This document shows, in pieces, positions 27,990 to 37,125 of a stretch of DNA of 64,000 bases. Where the stretch lies: positions 731,519 to 795,518 of the forward strand of contig NZ_QGDB01000002.1 in NCBI RefSeq assembly GCF_003149535.1. The letters run 5' to 3'. How positions within the stretch are numbered: position 1 is the first letter of the stretch; every line of letters begins with the position of its first letter. The notes beneath the pieces were generated by a model. It did no database searches and was not told the origin of the DNA. It saw nothing but the letters and a program-made list of their open reading frames with translations. The translations under genes and the position numbers were made by a program. Origin of the DNA: Falsochrobactrum shanghaiense (GTDB lineage Bacteria > Pseudomonadota > Alphaproteobacteria > Rhizobiales > Rhizobiaceae).

Positions 27990-28973
27990 TTACGCGCCTG
28001 TCACATCCAGTCCGAAATTATTCTGAAACGCTTCCAGATCGACATTGCCGCCGGACAGAATGACCACGGCGGTTCGTCCTTCCAGCGGGATTTTTTTGGC
28101 AAGCAGCGCCGCAAAAGCCACCGCGCCGCCCGGTTCCACCACCAGCTTCGTCACTTCAAAAAGCATGCGCACCGCGCGCGCGACTTCCAGATCATCGACC
28201 GCAAAGCCGCCGGAAAGATTGGCGAGATTGATCGGGAAAGTCACCTCGCCCGGCTCAGGCGTCACGATTGCATCGCAGATCGTGGTCGCGCCCGGCGCAT
28301 TGGCGACACGCTCGCCCTTTTCAAGCGATCTGCATGTATCATCAAAGCCCGCGGGCTCAGCCGCATAGATTTTCACCCCGTCAAGCAGTTCCCTGAGCGC
28401 AATCGAAATGCCCGCGACAAGCCCGCCGCCGCCGACGGGGCAGAGCAGAAGATCGGCATGCGCGCCTGCTTCCTTGAGTTGCTGGGCGACTTCCAGTCCG
28501 ATGGTTCCCTGCCCGGCGATGACCATTTCATCATCATAGGGCGGAACGAGAACAGCGCCCGTTTCGGCGCTGATCTTTTCCGCCATCGCCTTGCGATCTC
28601 CGCTCTGGCGATCATAAAGGACAAGCTCTGCGCCAAGCCGGCGCGTATTTTCGCGTTTGAGTTGCGGTGCATCAGCGGGCATGATGACCGTCGCGGCTAT
28701 GCCAAAAGCGCCTGCCGCCGCCGCAACGCCCTGTGCGTGATTGCCGGATGAAAAAGCCACCACGCCGCGCGCGCGTAATTGCGGATCAAGAGCGGCAATC
28801 TTGTTATAGGCCCCGCGAAACTTGAAGGAACCGGTTCGTTGCAGGTTTTCAGCCTTGAACAATACCCTGCCGCCGAGCAATTCGTTGATCTGCCCGTATT
28901 CAAGAAGCGGGGTCCGGACATGACGGCCTTGCAACCGGTCATAAGCCTCCGAGATAGCGCTGAAATCCATCAT
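27990..28973 (-). CDS. Threonine/serine dehydratase-like PLP enzyme
   Basis: This 327-residue fold-type II PLP enzyme resembles catabolic threonine/serine dehydratase or serine racemase. The PLP lysine is in TGSFKFRGAYNKIA (about residue 52). The substrate loop is SSGNHAQGVAAAAG and the phosphate-binding glycine loop is CPVGGGGLVAGI. It lacks the regulatory ACT domain of IlvA, so it is the short catabolic form. Such enzymes release reactive 2-aminoacrylate imines, which fits the RidA gene at the end of the next cluster. It follows the PrpD-like gene by six bases and is probably co-transcribed with it. Confidence 0.88.
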   Translation of the reverse strand: MMDFSAISEAYDRLQGRHVRTPLLEYGQINELLGGRVLFKAENLQRTGSFKFRGAYNKIAALDPQLRARGVVAFSSGNHAQGVAAAAGAFGIAATVIMPADAPQLKRENTRRLGAELVLYDRQSGDRKAMAEKISAETGAVLVPPYDDEMVIAGQGTIGLEVAQQLKEAGAHADLLLCPVGGGGLVAGISIALRELLDGVKIYAAEPAGFDDTCRSLEKGERVANAPGATTICDAIVTPEPGEVTFPINLANLSGGFAVDDLEVARAVRMLFEVTKLVVEPGGAVAFAALLAKKIPLEGRTAVVILSGGNVDLEAFQNNFGLDVTGA

Positions 28974-28979
28974 GATCCT

Positions 28980-30341
28980 TCATCCTGTCACCTGCCGCGG
29001 AAATTCGAGCACTCCCTCATCCGCTCCCGCCAAGGCCGCATATAGACTATCAAACCCGGCCTCATCGGCAAGTATCGCATCGGCAATCGCCATGACTTTT
29101 TCCCGCTCCAGCCTCGCACGCGCAATCAGGACGAATTTCTCGATCAATTCGGCATCCGACGGCTTGTTATAAGGCTCGCCCCATGGCGCATTCACTTCGG
29201 CTTCAAATTCGCCGCGACGGCTGTGCACCACGACATGACAAGGAACCCTTGCAGGATACTGCGCATTCATTTCTTCACTGATATGAAGCTTGATCTTGCG
29301 CGCAAAGGCCTCGATCACCGGCTGGTCGAGAACGTCCGATGTCATAGGCATCAGCGATTGCTCTCCCTTGATCGCGGCAATCGCCATGACATAGGGCACG
29401 CTGAATTGCGCGTCGATCAGCGTTTGCGGCTCATAGCGATTGTTGAGCCACGCCGCCTGATTGAAGGTCTGGACGTCCACTGCCTCGACCTCCTCCGGCT
29501 TGAGATCGTGTTCCTGCATGACCGTCAGAAGCGCTTCAACCGCCGTATGCGTCCAGCGGCAGCAGGAATAGCGCTTGAAATAGGTGGAGAGGATCAGGAA
29601 TTCACTGCCTAGACCATCGAGCATCCATTCGGAATCAAAACGCTCCTCGATATTGAGGGCATCCCGATTGCCCAGAAATCCATTGCCCGCCAGTTCCGCG
29701 CAGGACATCCCCACCACGACCGCCCATGGCAGGCTTTCCTTCACATCGCTGCCCATTTCCTGACTCAGCGTGAGATCCGACACGCGCGGCCCATAATAGG
29801 CGCAGATACCCAGCGCATGCGCGATCTGCCCGGCGTCCAGCCCCTTGAGCGCTGCGGCGGCAGCGGTCACGCCGAAAGCCGTATAGTTGGCGGAATGATA
29901 GGAGCGGCGCTTTTCAGCCCGCCCGACGCGGACCGCGACTTCATAGCCAATAGTGACGGCTTTCAGGATCGCGTCGCGATCCGATTTGAGAAACTCGCCC
30001 AGCGCCAGCACCGCAGGCACCACGCCAGCACCGGCATGACCGGATGCCTGACGGCTGCCATCGTCAATATCGAGGATCATGGCGGCGGTGGCATTGACCA
30101 TCCCCGCTCCGACCGGGCTAAGCGTCATATCGCTGTACCAGACCGTGCAATCGCCTGCGCCGAAAAGGACAGGCGCGCTTGCCGCTACAGCGCCGACCGC
30201 CGACGCACCCTTTCCGGCTGCAGCACATCCTGTCACGTCGATGATGCAGCGCCGTGCCTGATGCGCGACTTGCGCGGGCAAGGCAGAATTCATGACATTC
30301 CACGCCCAGTCGGCGATTTTGTGAGCAGCCAGATCACCCAT
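28980..30341 (-). CDS. MmgE/PrpD-family protein (second copy)
   Basis: At 453 residues from the ATG at 30341, this protein matches the first PrpD copy in length and landmarks: IDVTGCAAAGKGASAVG, the MILDIDDGSRQASGHAGAG loop, and TYFKRYSCCRWTHTAVEALL. The open frame continues to 30560, but the extra residues run through the control region of the divergent RpiR gene and are not family-like; an ATG at 30362 is a close alternative. The two PrpD copies are clearly diverged, so they likely serve different substrates. It forms a two-gene unit with the dehydratase and is divergent from an RpiR regulator that probably controls it. Confidence 0.85.
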   Translation of the reverse strand: MGDLAAHKIADWAWNVMNSALPAQVAHQARRCIIDVTGCAAAGKGASAVGAVAASAPVLFGAGDCTVWYSDMTLSPVGAGMVNATAAMILDIDDGSRQASGHAGAGVVPAVLALGEFLKSDRDAILKAVTIGYEVAVRVGRAEKRRSYHSANYTAFGVTAAAAALKGLDAGQIAHALGICAYYGPRVSDLTLSQEMGSDVKESLPWAVVVGMSCAELAGNGFLGNRDALNIEERFDSEWMLDGLGSEFLILSTYFKRYSCCRWTHTAVEALLTVMQEHDLKPEEVEAVDVQTFNQAAWLNNRYEPQTLIDAQFSVPYVMAIAAIKGEQSLMPMTSDVLDQPVIEAFARKIKLHISEEMNAQYPARVPCHVVVHSRRGEFEAEVNAPWGEPYNKPSDAELIEKFVLIARARLEREKVMAIADAILADEAGFDSLYAALAGADEGVLEFPRQVTG

Positions 30342-30449
30342 TTCGACATCCTCATTCAGCATTTCGTTCAGCCCAGCGAGTGATTGTTGACACGAAAAAC
30401 AATTTCCTTCAAGTTTGACAAAAAAAGAACATTTGTTACGACAAGGAAA

Positions 30450-31325
30450 ATGGTCATCGCAAACCCGACCGACCGCACCAGGATAGAAAACCAGTTGAAG
30501 GCCAGCTTTGACGATTTGCCGAAAAAGCTGCAAATCGCTGCGAAATATGTGCTCGATCATTCATCGCGTTTCGGGCTGGATTCAATCCGCGAGACGGCCA
30601 GCAGATGTGGTGTCTCGACCAACACGCTGGTCCGGCTTGCGCATCATCTGGGCTTTGAAAATTTTGATGATCTGCGCAATCCCTTTCGCAGCGCCCTGGC
30701 GTCGGAATTTCCCTTCGGCAGCGATGACGAATGGCTGCGCAGGATCGATACAGGCTCGCCGCTGGGACAGGCCCATGCCGGCACGGTGCGCAATACGCTC
30801 ACCGTCGTGCGCGGCTCGCTCAATGATATTTCCACCGCCCGCCTGGAACGCATCGCCGATCTGATCATCAATGCCCGCACCGTCTATGTGACGGGACTGC
30901 GCGCGACCTATGCGATGGCTTATTATTTTCATTATATCATCAAGATATTGCGGCCCAATGCGCGATTAATCCCGTCCAATATGAACAGCCCCATCGAGGA
31001 CCTCAACGATATTGGCCCTGACGACCTGCTCATCGCCATCACCTTTGCCCCCTACAGCAAGAGCATCCTTTATGCCTGCGAACAGGCAGTTCGCGCGAAG
31101 GCGCGGCTTGTCACGATTACGGATTCCGATGTGGCGATGCATCGCCTCGCCCCGGATGAAGCCATCGTCGCCACGATGGTGAGCAGTTACAGTTTCGCGC
31201 GTTATACGGGGTTGCTGGCCATAATCGAATCCATCATCAGCGGCCTGATAACGCAGATGGGTGAAGACGGGCAAAGGCGCATCGCCCATTACGAGCAGCT
31301 TCGCGCGCTGGCAGACGAAATATAA
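30450..31325 (+). CDS. MurR/RpiR-family transcriptional regulator
   Basis: This 291-residue regulator has an N-terminal RpiR helix-turn-helix (DSIRETASRCGVSTNTLVRLAHH, about residues 40-65) and a C-terminal SIS sugar-isomerase-like domain (VYVTGLRATYAMAYYFHYII, LIAITFAPYSKSILYACE). SIS domains usually sense phosphosugars, although many members sit with amino-acid genes, as here. AAGGA five bases before the ATG at 30450 favours that start over an open frame from 30384. It is divergent from the PrpD-dehydratase pair. Confidence 0.87.
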   Translation: MVIANPTDRTRIENQLKASFDDLPKKLQIAAKYVLDHSSRFGLDSIRETASRCGVSTNTLVRLAHHLGFENFDDLRNPFRSALASEFPFGSDDEWLRRIDTGSPLGQAHAGTVRNTLTVVRGSLNDISTARLERIADLIINARTVYVTGLRATYAMAYYFHYIIKILRPNARLIPSNMNSPIEDLNDIGPDDLLIAITFAPYSKSILYACEQAVRAKARLVTITDSDVAMHRLAPDEAIVATMVSSYSFARYTGLLAIIESIISGLITQMGEDGQRRIAHYEQLRALADEI

Positions 31326-31423
31326 AAAACATTTTTTCTTTTGCGATGCACCACGGGAGCAGGCTTTGGACTCATTTCTTTTCCTGTTCCGATGCGCAGG
31401 ATAATGCGTAAAACAAATAGATA

Positions 31424-31454
31424 GAGCGGTTCCGTTTAAACAGAAGCCACTCTA
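31424..31454. repeat. Short inverted repeat between the two RpiR genes
   Basis: AGAGCGGTTCCGTTTAAAC is followed by a near-complementary AGAAGCCACTCT, forming an imperfect hairpin of about 30 bp. It ends at the stop codon of the minus-strand RpiR gene. It resembles the short intergenic palindromes found elsewhere in this window and may act as a bidirectional terminator. Confidence 0.5.
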
Positions 31455-32333
31455 ATCGCCCAGCAATTGCCGGTTGTCGCCATCGCGCGAGCGGACCAGT
31501 TCCTGCTTTATCTGCCTGAGAACATGAACCGCGCGATTGCGATCCGCATAAGCGACCATGTTGGCCAGAATATCGATGGCGGCCAGATAGGCATAACGCG
31601 TGGAAGTGGGCCGGAAGATATTCTTCCCCTCTTCGAGATCGATTGCAATGACGATGTCGGAAGCCAGCGCCACTGGTGAATTGCTCTGCGTGATCGCAAT
31701 CGTGGGAATTTCACGCGCGCGCAGCAGCTTCATGCATTCAAGCAGGTCGCGGTCGCGCCCGGTGATCGACGAGCCGATCACGACGGTGCCCGGCTGGGCT
31801 GCGGCCGAAAGCATGTGATTCATGCTGTGATCGGTCGATGCATTGACGCGGCATCCCAGACGAAACAGGCGATTGTGCAATTCATTTGCGATCATGGCCG
31901 AGTTGCCCATTGCGCCAAAGGCCTGAATGAACTCGGCCCCGCGCAACAGATAGGCCGCGCGCTCCATAGCCTTCAGATCAAGCTGGCGATGTAGCTGGAA
32001 AAGGGCATTCTGCGCCTTGGTGATAATGTCTTCGGCGACTTCCTCGACCGTATTGGTCTGGGTTTCCGGCATGAGATAACGCAACCCGACATAGGTGATT
32101 TTTGCAAGCTGCACCTTGAAGTCGGAATAGCCCTGACACCCCAGACGCCTGCAAAAGCGCGTCACCGTTGGCGGAGAAACCCCCGCCTGCCCTGCCAGAT
32201 CGGCAATCGAGGAATTGACGACAAGATCGACATTATCGAGCACGAAGGCGGCAAGCTTTTTCTCAAGTCCGGAAAATTTGCCTTCCTTATCCGACAAGGC
32301 ATGAATAACGTCCATATGGGCTCCGGTGTGCAT
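31452..32333 (-). CDS. MurR/RpiR-family transcriptional regulator (second)
   Basis: This 293-residue regulator has the RpiR helix-turn-helix in SIADLAGQAGVSPPTVTRFCRRLGC (written in part, residues about 40-64) and a SIS domain with AEFIQAFGAMGNSAMIANEL and VIGSSITGRDRDLLECMKLL. It is the tail-to-tail partner of the previous RpiR gene and is divergent from the D-threonine-aldolase-like gene, which it probably controls together with the downstream importer. The start could be at 32333 or six codons later. A GTGAAA-n5-TTTCAC palindrome lies about 30 bases upstream, as expected for its operator. Confidence 0.87.
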   Translation of the reverse strand: MHTGAHMDVIHALSDKEGKFSGLEKKLAAFVLDNVDLVVNSSIADLAGQAGVSPPTVTRFCRRLGCQGYSDFKVQLAKITYVGLRYLMPETQTNTVEEVAEDIITKAQNALFQLHRQLDLKAMERAAYLLRGAEFIQAFGAMGNSAMIANELHNRLFRLGCRVNASTDHSMNHMLSAAAQPGTVVIGSSITGRDRDLLECMKLLRAREIPTIAITQSNSPVALASDIVIAIDLEEGKNIFRPTSTRYAYLAAIDILANMVAYADRNRAVHVLRQIKQELVRSRDGDNRQLLGD

Positions 32334-32360
32334 GGCTCAAAACATGACAAACCGCAGAAT

Positions 32361-32377
32361 GTGAAAAAAAGTTTCAC
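32361..32377. promoter_or_regulatory. GTGAAA-n5-TTTCAC palindrome, candidate RpiR operator
   Basis: This perfect 6+6 inverted repeat with a 5-base centre lies 28 bases upstream of the second RpiR gene, in the divergent control region. RpiR-family operators commonly contain such TGAAA/TTTCA halves; the assignment is inference. Confidence 0.5.
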
Positions 32378-32425
32378 TTTTGCAAGGATTTCATGCATCT
32401 GAATAGATAGTAGCTTTATAAATGC

Positions 32426-32459
32426 ACCAATCAAGAAATTAATATACATATTGATTGGT
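32426..32459. promoter_or_regulatory. Inverted repeat ACCAATCAA / TTGATTGGT before the aldolase-like gene
   Basis: Two exact 9-bp arms are separated by 16 AT-rich bases and end 30 bases before the ATG at 32490. The centre-to-centre distance is about two and a half helical turns. It may be a second regulatory site or an RNA hairpin in the leader. Confidence 0.45.
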
Positions 32460-32489
32460 TTCTGAGTTTTCATGCAGAAAGGCGATAAA

Positions 32490-33578
32490 ATGCAATTTCC
32501 CTGGCCAGAAACGGGTACACCGGTCGAAAATATTCCCACGCCGATGCCTGTGATCGATGAAGACAGGCTGGCATCCAATATTGCCCGCGCCCAGGCCTAT
32601 TTCGACGAGCATGGCAAGGCTTTCCGTCCGCATATCAAGACACATAAAATCCCGGCCATAGCGCATCAGCAACAGGAGGCCGGTGCAACCGGCATTAATT
32701 GCCAGAAGATCACGGAAGCCGAAGTCTTCGCCGATGCAGGTTTTGGAGATATTCTGATCACCTATAACATCCTCGGAGCGGCCAAACTCGCACGCCTGAA
32801 GGCGCTCAACGACAAAATCAGCGGCCTGAAAGTCACGGCGGATAATGAAACCGTCATAGAAGGTCTTGCGAAAACATTCGATGCCGCGCGACCATTGTCG
32901 ATTCTCATTGAATGCGACACCGGCGGCAAGCGCTGCGGTGTTCAGACGCCGGAGGCCGCCGTCAAGCTGGCCGAACTGATTGCGGCGCAGCCGGGACTGC
33001 GCTTTGCCGGAATTCTGACCTATCCCGCCCCTGCGGGTGCAGCGGCAGTCGAGGCTTTCATCACCGAAACGATGGCAAAGCTTGCGGAAAAAGGGATTGA
33101 ATGCCCGATCCGCTCCAATGGCGGCTCGCCCGATCTTTATAAGGGGCATCTGGTGCCCTCGGCCACGGAACATCGCGCCGGTACTTATGTCTATAACGAC
33201 CGCAGCATGGTGCGCGCCGGCCATTGCACGCTCGATGATGTCGCCATGCATGTTCTGGCGACGGTCGTTTCAAGACCTGCACCGGACAGGGCCGTGCTCG
33301 ACTGTGGCTCAAAGGCGCTGACCTCCGATCTGCTTGGCTTTGCCGATCATGGCCTTATCGAAGGCTATGAAGGGGCGCGCATCGTCTCGCTTTCGGAAGA
33401 ACATGCGGTGGTCGATCTTTCGCAATGCACCACAGAATTCGCGCCTGTGGGCGCGATCGTCCACGTCATTCCAAACCATACCTGCGTGGTGAGCAACCTG
33501 TTCGATTATATGGTTTTTCATCGCAATGGCCGTGTGACCCGCGTGGAAAAAGTCGCCGCGCGCGGAACTGTCTGGTGA
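32490..33578 (+). CDS. D-threonine aldolase / D-serine dehydratase-like PLP enzyme
   Basis: This 362-residue fold-type III PLP enzyme is of the DSD1/D-threonine aldolase type, acting on D-3-hydroxy amino acids. The alanine-racemase-like N-terminal barrel starts IPTPMPVIDEDRLASNI and carries the PLP lysine in RPHIKTHKIP. The C-terminal D-Ser dehydratase-like domain contains the metal site PNHTCVVSNLFD (His and Cys). The frame opens at 32472, but AAAGG precedes the ATG at 32490, which starts MQFPWPETG. It is divergent from the RpiR gene and ends in a strong terminator, so it is a single-gene unit. Confidence 0.88.
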   Translation: MQFPWPETGTPVENIPTPMPVIDEDRLASNIARAQAYFDEHGKAFRPHIKTHKIPAIAHQQQEAGATGINCQKITEAEVFADAGFGDILITYNILGAAKLARLKALNDKISGLKVTADNETVIEGLAKTFDAARPLSILIECDTGGKRCGVQTPEAAVKLAELIAAQPGLRFAGILTYPAPAGAAAVEAFITETMAKLAEKGIECPIRSNGGSPDLYKGHLVPSATEHRAGTYVYNDRSMVRAGHCTLDDVAMHVLATVVSRPAPDRAVLDCGSKALTSDLLGFADHGLIEGYEGARIVSLSEEHAVVDLSQCTTEFAPVGAIVHVIPNHTCVVSNLFDYMVFHRNGRVTRVEKVAARGTVW

Positions 33579-33630
33579 ACGGCGGGAGTTTCCCTGCCGG
33601 AAGCTCAAGCCTCTTTGTGAAATCCACGAA

Positions 33631-33659
33631 AAAGAGCGCGGTTTTCGCGCTCTTTTTTT
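33631..33659 (+). terminator. Rho-independent terminator
   Basis: AAAGAGCGCG and CGCGCTCTTT form a perfect 10-bp stem with a 5-nt loop, merging into a run of seven T. It lies 52 bases after the aldolase-like gene. Confidence 0.9.
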
Positions 33660-34078
33660 CATTTCCACAAGGGCGGACACGATCATTCCTGCCCGACCCA
33701 TAATCGCGAAACCATTGAGGCTCTTCATATTTTTGCTTTCAACGACAGCCCACAGCCCCAAACGTTTCCTGAAAATCAATTTCATCAATTTTCAACTGCG
33801 CACCGTGTGCATAGGGATTACCCGCAATTACGGTTGACAATATTGAGTTTACCCGCATTAATGAGAAAATAATTTACATGGAATGATAACAGGGCGAACA
33901 TCCAGAAACTGATCCTATTTCCTTTTTACAACATGCTGCACCGCAAGCTTGTCCGGTTTCAGGCCATTTGCGCGTGATGCGGCTTCCCAACCCGGAAACC
34001 GGGTTCACCTGCCGGAGCGGACAGGAGAACATGGCAATTTCCATCTCATTCGCGGACTGTATCATTCGGATTTGAAAC
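33660..34078 (+). other. Non-coding leader region upstream of the M81-dpp operon
   Basis: About 420 bases hold no convincing gene. The stretch contains a good promoter at 33834-33862. A perfect 7-bp hairpin with a triloop (AACCCGG AAA CCGGGTT, 33989-34005) lies in what would be a 210-base leader of the operon. The leader length leaves room for RNA-level control, but I recognise no riboswitch class. Confidence 0.5.
33834..33862 (+). promoter_or_regulatory. Sigma-70-type promoter for the M81-dpp operon
   Basis: TTGACA is followed after 17 bases by ATTAAT. It sits in an AT-rich stretch about 216 bases before the M81 gene and points towards it. Confidence 0.6.
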
Positions 34079-35557
34079 ATGCGGATTTTCACGGCTTCTC
34101 TGGCAACCGAAACAAATACCTTCTCGCCTGTCCCCACAGACATGGATTCGTTCAAGGCTGCTTTTTATGCCGGGCCGGGACAGCATCCGGAAACGCCGAC
34201 ACTGTGTTCTTCGGTCGTGCCGATCCTGCGCCGCCGCGGCAAAGCCGAAGGCTTCACGGTCATTGAGGGCACCTCGTGCTGGGCCGAGCCCGCCGGCCTC
34301 ATCCAGCAACAGACCTATGAGACGTTGCGCGACACCATTCTTGACGAATTGAAGGCCGCCTTGCCGGTCGACGCGGTCATTCTCGGCCTTCACGGCGCCA
34401 TGGTCGCACAGGGCTATGACGATCCAGAAGGCGACCTCCTGAGCCGGGTTCGCGAAATGGTCGGGCCGGAGGTGCTGATTGCCGCCGAGTTCGACCCGCA
34501 CAGCCATCTGACCGCAAGACGGCTGGCCAATCTCGATCTCATGGCGGCATTTCTCGAATTTCCGCATACCGATTTCGAAGAACGCGGCGAGCATGTGGTC
34601 GATCTCGCATTGCGGACGCTGCGCGGCGAAATAAAGCCTTTAATATCGACTTTCGATTGCCGCATGATCACGATTTACCCGACCAGCCGCGAACCGATGC
34701 GTTCATTCGTCGACCGGCTGAAAGCCATGCAGGGCAAGAATGGCATCCTGTCGATTTCGGTCATTCATGGCTTCATGGCGGGCGACGTGCCGGATATGGG
34801 CACGCGCATCGTCGTGGTCAGCGATGGGAACAAGGTGGAAGGCGACCGGCTCGCGCAGGAACTGGGCCATGAACTTTACCATATGCGCAAACTGACCGCC
34901 ATGCCGATGCTGGAGACGGAAGCTGGGCTCGACCGGGTTCTGGCCATACGCGAACAGAACCCTTCCCTCCCCGTCGTGATTTCCGACATATGGGACAATC
35001 CGGGCGGCGGCGTGGCGGGTGACGCGACCTATATTCTGCGCCGCATGATGGAGCGCGGAATGGACAATTTCGCGGTTGCCACCATCTGGGATCCGGTGGC
35101 CGTTTCCTTCTGCCATGCGGCGGGAGAAGGCGCGGAGCTTGAAATTCGTATTGGCGGAAAATCCTCATGGCAGGGCGGCGAACCGCTCGACATGCGGGTG
35201 ACGATCCGCAAGGTGGTGGAGGCAGGCTGGCAGAGTTTCCGCAACAGCCGCGTCAATCTAGGCCGCGTGGCGGTCATCCGGCCCATCGGTACGCAGATCG
35301 ACATTATTCTCATCACGAGCCGTTCGCAGACTTACGAACCGGATATTTTTTCCAATCTCGACATTGATTTTGCAGCCAGGGATGTGCTGCTCGTCAAATC
35401 GACCAATCATTTCCAGGCGGGCTTTCAACCGATCTCCTCCGAGATCGTCTATATCGCCGCGCCGACATCCTATCCGACAAATCCAGCGGTTACGCCCTAC
35501 CGGAAGGCAAGCCTTGAGCTTTGGCCGCGTGTGGCCGATCCGCTGGGACTGGATTAA
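34079..35557 (+). CDS. M81-family metallopeptidase (MlrC-like)
   Basis: This 492-residue protein is related to microcystinase C, a zinc peptidase that cleaves the linearised cyanotoxin. Family members occur widely beside peptide importers in proteobacteria and probably hydrolyse other amide compounds. Visible MlrC features are RIFTASLATETNTFSPVPTD at the N-terminus, ILGLHGAMVAQGYDDPEGDLL, the zinc-site segment EFDPHSHLT, and DIWDNPGGGVAGDATYILRRM. It heads an operon with a dipeptide-type importer and RidA. No clear Shine-Dalgarno precedes the ATG. Cytoplasmic location is likely, as no signal peptide is seen. Confidence 0.88.
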   Translation: MRIFTASLATETNTFSPVPTDMDSFKAAFYAGPGQHPETPTLCSSVVPILRRRGKAEGFTVIEGTSCWAEPAGLIQQQTYETLRDTILDELKAALPVDAVILGLHGAMVAQGYDDPEGDLLSRVREMVGPEVLIAAEFDPHSHLTARRLANLDLMAAFLEFPHTDFEERGEHVVDLALRTLRGEIKPLISTFDCRMITIYPTSREPMRSFVDRLKAMQGKNGILSISVIHGFMAGDVPDMGTRIVVVSDGNKVEGDRLAQELGHELYHMRKLTAMPMLETEAGLDRVLAIREQNPSLPVVISDIWDNPGGGVAGDATYILRRMMERGMDNFAVATIWDPVAVSFCHAAGEGAELEIRIGGKSSWQGGEPLDMRVTIRKVVEAGWQSFRNSRVNLGRVAVIRPIGTQIDIILITSRSQTYEPDIFSNLDIDFAARDVLLVKSTNHFQAGFQPISSEIVYIAAPTSYPTNPAVTPYRKASLELWPRVADPLGLD

Positions 35558-35598
35558 CAGCGCAGACTGTGGAGTGTCTGCTTTCAAGGGGAGTTGAT

Positions 35599-37116
35599 AT
35601 GAAAAAAGGTTTCTTGCTGGCTGCTGCAGGTGCGGCACTCATGTGTTCAAGCGCATTGGCGATGGCTCAGGCCTCCGACGGCGTGCTGACGATTGCAACC
35701 ATCGGCGAGCCGCCCACGCTCGACGTGATGCAGACGCCGACCGACATCGTCCTGACGATCGATCAGCATATTTTCGAAACGCTTTATACCTATGATCAGC
35801 AATGGAAGTCGGTGCCGCTCCTTGCAGCCGACATGCCGACAATATCCGAAGACGGGCTGGAATACCGCATTCCCCTGCGTGAAGGCGTGAAATTCCACGA
35901 TGGCAGCGATTTCGATTCAAAGGACGTGGTGGCCTCGCTCAAGCGCTGGACGGAAATCAATTCCAAAGGCAAGCAGGTCGCGGAAATCATTGAAAATATG
36001 AGCGAAGATGGCGACCATGCGGTAATCATCAAGCTCAAATCGCGTTATGCGCCGCTTCTTGCCACCCTTTCGCAAGCTTCCGTCATCATTCCATCGGAAA
36101 CCGTGGAAGACACGCTGACGCAATTTATCGGAACCGGCCCTTATGCGCTGAAAGAACGCAAGCCCGACCAATATACCCAGCTTGTGCGTTTCGAGGATTA
36201 TAAATCGCCCGAAGGCGAGCCGAGCAATTATGCGGGCAAGCGCGAAGCCATTGCAAAAGAGCTGCATTTCGTGCCGGTGCCGGACGCCAATACCCGTGTC
36301 GAGGGCCTGATTTCCGGTCAGTTCGATTTCGCAGATTCCCTGCCCGTCAGTGCTTATGAGCGTATCGAGGCCAGCGACAAGGCAAAGCCGGTTATCTTCG
36401 AGAATTCCGGCTGGGCATCGCTCAACATGAATATGAAGGAAGGTCCGCTCGTCAAAAAGGAACTGCGCCAGGCGGTGCAGGCAGCGCTCAATGCGTCCGA
36501 CATGATGCTTGCAGCCTTTTCGGATGACCGTTTCTACACCGTCGATGGCTCGATCTTCCCCAATGGCTCCTTCTGGCATACGGAAGCCGGTGTTGCGCGT
36601 TATGGCGAGGGTGATCCTGAAGCTGCGGCAAAACTCCTTGAGGAAGCCGGCTATGACGGCACGCCCATTCGCCTGATGACCAGCCGCCAGTATGAATTCC
36701 ACTACAAGATCGGTGAAGTAGCCAAGGCCTATCTGGAAGCGTCCGGCTTCAAGGTCGACTTGCAGGTGGTGGATTGGGCAACGCTGACGACGCGGCGCGC
36801 CGATCCCAAGGAATGGGATATTTTCATCACCCATTCCAACTTCCCCGGCGATCCGACGACCATCAATACCATCACGGACACCTATCCGGGCTGGTACGTC
36901 TCGGATCAGAAGGCCAAGGCCGTTGCCGACTATATGGAAGCGACGACCGACGAAGCCAAGCAGAAGGCGTGGGAAGGCATCCAGACCGTCATCTATGAGG
37001 ATGCGCCGCTCTACAAGGTCGGCAATTTCAATGCGCTGACCGGATTGGCCAATTCGGTGGAAGGTTATACCCCGACCTATTGGCCGCATTTCTGGAATGT
37101 AACTCCGGCAAAGTGA
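35599..37116 (+). CDS. ABC transporter substrate-binding protein, peptide type (SBP family 5)
   Basis: This 505-residue periplasmic binding protein belongs to the second importer. The signal peptide (KKGFLLAAAGAALMCSSALA) is cut after AMAQA or nearby. Family motifs are PTISEDGLEYRIPLREGVKF, VRFEDYKSPEGEPSNYAGKR and the helix LRQAVQAALNASDMML. GGGGAGT lies just before the ATG at 35599; the frame opens earlier, inside the M81 gene, but without a signal sequence. It is distinct from the first importer's binding protein, so the ligands probably differ. Confidence 0.9.
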   Translation: MKKGFLLAAAGAALMCSSALAMAQASDGVLTIATIGEPPTLDVMQTPTDIVLTIDQHIFETLYTYDQQWKSVPLLAADMPTISEDGLEYRIPLREGVKFHDGSDFDSKDVVASLKRWTEINSKGKQVAEIIENMSEDGDHAVIIKLKSRYAPLLATLSQASVIIPSETVEDTLTQFIGTGPYALKERKPDQYTQLVRFEDYKSPEGEPSNYAGKREAIAKELHFVPVPDANTRVEGLISGQFDFADSLPVSAYERIEASDKAKPVIFENSGWASLNMNMKEGPLVKKELRQAVQAALNASDMMLAAFSDDRFYTVDGSIFPNGSFWHTEAGVARYGEGDPEAAAKLLEEAGYDGTPIRLMTSRQYEFHYKIGEVAKAYLEASGFKVDLQVVDWATLTTRRADPKEWDIFITHSNFPGDPTTINTITDTYPGWYVSDQKAKAVADYMEATTDEAKQKAWEGIQTVIYEDAPLYKVGNFNALTGLANSVEGYTPTYWPHFWNVTPAK

Positions 37117-37125
37117 GGCGCTGAT

